This document shows positions 5,993 to 7,371 of a DNA stretch of 7,371 nucleotides, in pieces. Both the position numbers and the translations under genes were made by a program. Below the pieces are notes generated by a model. It saw only the letters and a program-made list of their open reading frames with translations, searched no databases and was not told where the DNA came from. Source of the DNA: Clostridiales bacterium DTU092. GTDB lineage: Bacteria; Bacillota; Clostridia; Caldicoprobacterales; Caldicoprobacteraceae. The DNA is taken from the NCBI GenBank assembly GCA_001513505.1, contig LFTM01000226.1, forward strand, positions 604 through 7,974. Direction: 5' to 3'. The first letter of the stretch is position 1; every line of letters begins with the position of its first letter.

Positions 5993-6872
5993 GGAAGAAT
6001 ATAGTAAGAAACATACTTTAGTGGAAAATGCAATAAAAAGAATATTGGAAAGATACAATGACTGCCCTGCAACCATATATGAAGCTGTTAAATACAGCCT
6101 TTTTGCCGGGGGTAAGCGCATCAGGCCGGTTTTATTGCTCTCTGCCCATGAGATGGTTGACGGAGATTTAGATGAATCCATGGATTTAGCATGTGGTATG
6201 GAGATGATTCATACCTATTCCTTAATTCACGATGATCTGCCTGCTATGGATAATGACGATATGCGCAGGGGTAAGCCGACCAACCACAAGGTGTTCGGGG
6301 AAGGGATAGCCGTGCTGGCTGGTGATTCATTACTGAATATGGCTTATGAGGTTTTTTTGGAAAACTCCTTAAGATATCCTGATAAGCTGTTGAATCATAT
6401 AAAAGCCGCATCGATTATAGCTAACGCTGCCGGAATCCATGGCATGATAGGTGGTCAGGTGGTTGATTTGGAAATGGAAGGGCAGCCTGCGGAACCGGAG
6501 ATATTACATTATATACATACGCATAAAACAGGAGCTCTTATAGAGGCATCCCTTAGAGCAGGGCTTGCACTGGAAAACGTAGAAAATGAGGCACACACTG
6601 CTATTGCAGGGTACGGAAAGAGGCTGGGTTTGGCTTTTCAGATTATTGATGACATTCTGGATGTTACAGGTGATGCTGCCAAAATGGGTAAAAAAACAAG
6701 AAGCGATGAAGCACATAAAAAGGTTACTTTTACTGTTGTATACGGTTTAGAAAAATCCCGGCGAATGGCAGAGGAACTGATTGAGCAGGCAGTAGGAGAA
6801 TTAGATTATTTTGGTAAAAAAGCACAATTTTTAAAGGAAATTGCTTATTATATATTGAGGCGCCAAACATAG
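5982..6872 (+). CDS. ispA: Farnesyl diphosphate synthase-type polyprenyl synthetase
   Basis: A 296-residue trans-prenyltransferase that condenses isopentenyl diphosphate with allylic diphosphates, feeding quinone, undecaprenyl and other isoprenoid pathways. Visible motifs are GGKRIRP (43-49), the first Asp-rich motif DDLPAMD (84-90) followed by DDMRRG (92-97), GGQ (157-159), KTG (182-184), and the second Asp-rich motif FQIIDDILDVTGD (219-231). The two extra residues in the first motif and Tyr five positions before it match the bacterial farnesyl type, as in E. coli IspA, so C15 is the expected product, though chain length cannot be proved here. The later loop reads GKKTRSD (236-242) with Arg where Gly is common, and TF replaces the usual TY at 249-250. 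AGGGGAG upstream and an 11-bp overlap with xseB fix ATG 5982. Confidence 0.94.
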   Translation: MDFREEYSKKHTLVENAIKRILERYNDCPATIYEAVKYSLFAGGKRIRPVLLLSAHEMVDGDLDESMDLACGMEMIHTYSLIHDDLPAMDNDDMRRGKPTNHKVFGEGIAVLAGDSLLNMAYEVFLENSLRYPDKLLNHIKAASIIANAAGIHGMIGGQVVDLEMEGQPAEPEILHYIHTHKTGALIEASLRAGLALENVENEAHTAIAGYGKRLGLAFQIIDDILDVTGDAAKMGKKTRSDEAHKKVTFTVVYGLEKSRRMAEELIEQAVGELDYFGKKAQFLKEIAYYILRRQT

Positions 6873-6876
6873 GAGG
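6871..6876 (+). promoter_or_regulatory. Ribosome binding site overlapping the ispA stop codon
   Basis: A consensus AGGAGG shares two bases with the ispA TAG (6870-6872) and ends 5 nt before ATG 6882. This ties translation of the PAP2-like gene to the end of ispA. Confidence 0.7.
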
Positions 6877-6881
6877 AATTT

Positions 6882-7325
6882 ATGGAGCATATAAAGCAGA
6901 TTTCAGAGAATTCAATTTTATGGACCAGCCTCCTGGCGTGGCTCATAGCTCAGGCCTTAAAGGTATTATGGACCGTAATGGTTCACAAAAAATTGGATTT
7001 ACGCAGGTTTGTTGGCGCGGGTGGTATGCCCAGCTCACATACGGCTCTTGTGGTTTCTCTGGCAACGTCGGTAGGTGGTGAATATGGATTTGATTCACCA
7101 ATATTTGCCATAGCTATTATATTTGCCTTGATTGTTATGTATGATGCAGCCGGGGTACGACGGGCGGCGGGGAAACAGGCAGCTGTACTTAATGATATAC
7201 TGGAACGGATTCATAGCGGGAAAGACGTCCCGCACGAGAAATTAAAAGAACTAATTGGCCATACACCAATAGAGGTTATTGCTGGGGCAATTTTAGGTTT
7301 TATTGTATCCAAAATTGTATTATAG
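6882..7325 (+). CDS. Divergent PAP2 family membrane protein (DUF212)
   Basis: A 147-residue membrane protein with hydrophobic segments at about 12-33, 53-66, 73-88 and 131-147. It carries the DUF212 signatures GGMPSSHTA (47-55), MYDAAGVRRAAGKQA (86-100), the VLNDI helix and GHTPIEVIAGAILG (126-139). PSSHTA corresponds to the central phosphatase motif of PAP2 lipid phosphatases, and GHTP..V..G to the third motif with its His; the classic first KxxxxxxRP motif is not obvious, hence 'divergent'. A lipid- or polyprenyl-phosphate phosphatase role is plausible beside ispA but unproven. It is complete and follows ispA by 9 nt. A rightward promoter starts three bases after its stop. Confidence 0.9.
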   Translation: MEHIKQISENSILWTSLLAWLIAQALKVLWTVMVHKKLDLRRFVGAGGMPSSHTALVVSLATSVGGEYGFDSPIFAIAIIFALIVMYDAAGVRRAAGKQAAVLNDILERIHSGKDVPHEKLKELIGHTPIEVIAGAILGFIVSKIVL

Positions 7326-7327
7326 AT

Positions 7328-7356
7328 TTGAATTAGTAATCCGGATATGATAAAAT
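7328..7356 (+). promoter_or_regulatory. Sigma-A-like promoter reading out of the window
   Basis: TTGAAT (7328-7333) and TAAAAT (7351-7356) are spaced by 17 nt, with TG at 7348-7349 giving an extended -10. Transcription would begin near 7363, just inside the right edge, and drive the next gene, whose identity is not visible. The spacer contains the 8-bp palindrome ATCCGGAT (7339-7346). Confidence 0.65.
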
Positions 7357-7371
7357 TGATAGTCCAAAGGG

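Noticed and set aside
1..7371. Mobile elements, CRISPR arrays, defence genes, tRNA/rRNA genes
   Set aside because: I found no transposase or integrase, no regularly spaced repeats, no tRNA-like fold and no defence domain; all long frames are accounted for by conserved chromosomal genes.

Overview
The window looks like a chromosomal stretch from a spore-forming, low-to-moderate G+C Firmicute of the class Clostridia. The evidence is the end of the spoIIIA sporulation operon at the left edge, AGGAGG-type ribosome binding sites, GTG/TTG starts, sigma-A-like promoters, and a gene order that is a clostridial variant of the Bacillus subtilis spoIIIA-accBC-yqhY-nusB-folD-xseAB-ispA-dxs region. I cannot name the genus. 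All genes are on the + strand and almost every base is coding; the longest gap, 1261-1366, is about 106 bp and holds a stem-loop. I see no mobile element, CRISPR array, tRNA or rRNA.

Layout. (1) 1-764: the 3' end of spoIIIAG and a complete spoIIIAH, parts of the channel between mother cell and forespore. (2) 774-2158: a separate unit with its own extended -10 sigma-A-like promoter. It encodes a soluble Asp23/Gls24 protein, then a stem-loop, an AmaP-like membrane protein carrying an Asp23-like domain, and a small DUF2273 membrane protein. The accB-accC pair found here in B. subtilis is absent. (3) 2230-5992: nusB, a divergent TsaD/Kae1-like paralog, folD, xseA and xseB. nusB/TsaD-like, folD/xseA and xseA/xseB overlap by 4, 8 and 17 bp, so translational coupling is likely. 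(4) 5982-7325: ispA, overlapping xseB by 11 bp, and a divergent PAP2 (DUF212) membrane protein, the latter probably dealing with a polyprenyl or lipid phosphate. A second good promoter at 7328-7356 points rightward out of the window, toward a gene that in related genomes is often dxs.

How the genes fit together. The block mixes sporulation, envelope homeostasis (Asp23/AmaP), transcription antitermination (NusB), one-carbon metabolism (FolD), DNA repair (exonuclease VII) and isoprenoid supply (IspA). This is a conserved neighbourhood rather than one pathway. The least understood member is the TsaD-like protein: it keeps the metal-binding HxxxH and the late Asp of the Kae1 fold but has lost several signature residues of true TsaD. 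I found no convincing wholly new system. The TsaD paralog and the Asp23-AmaP-DUF2273 module are the parts most worth a second look.
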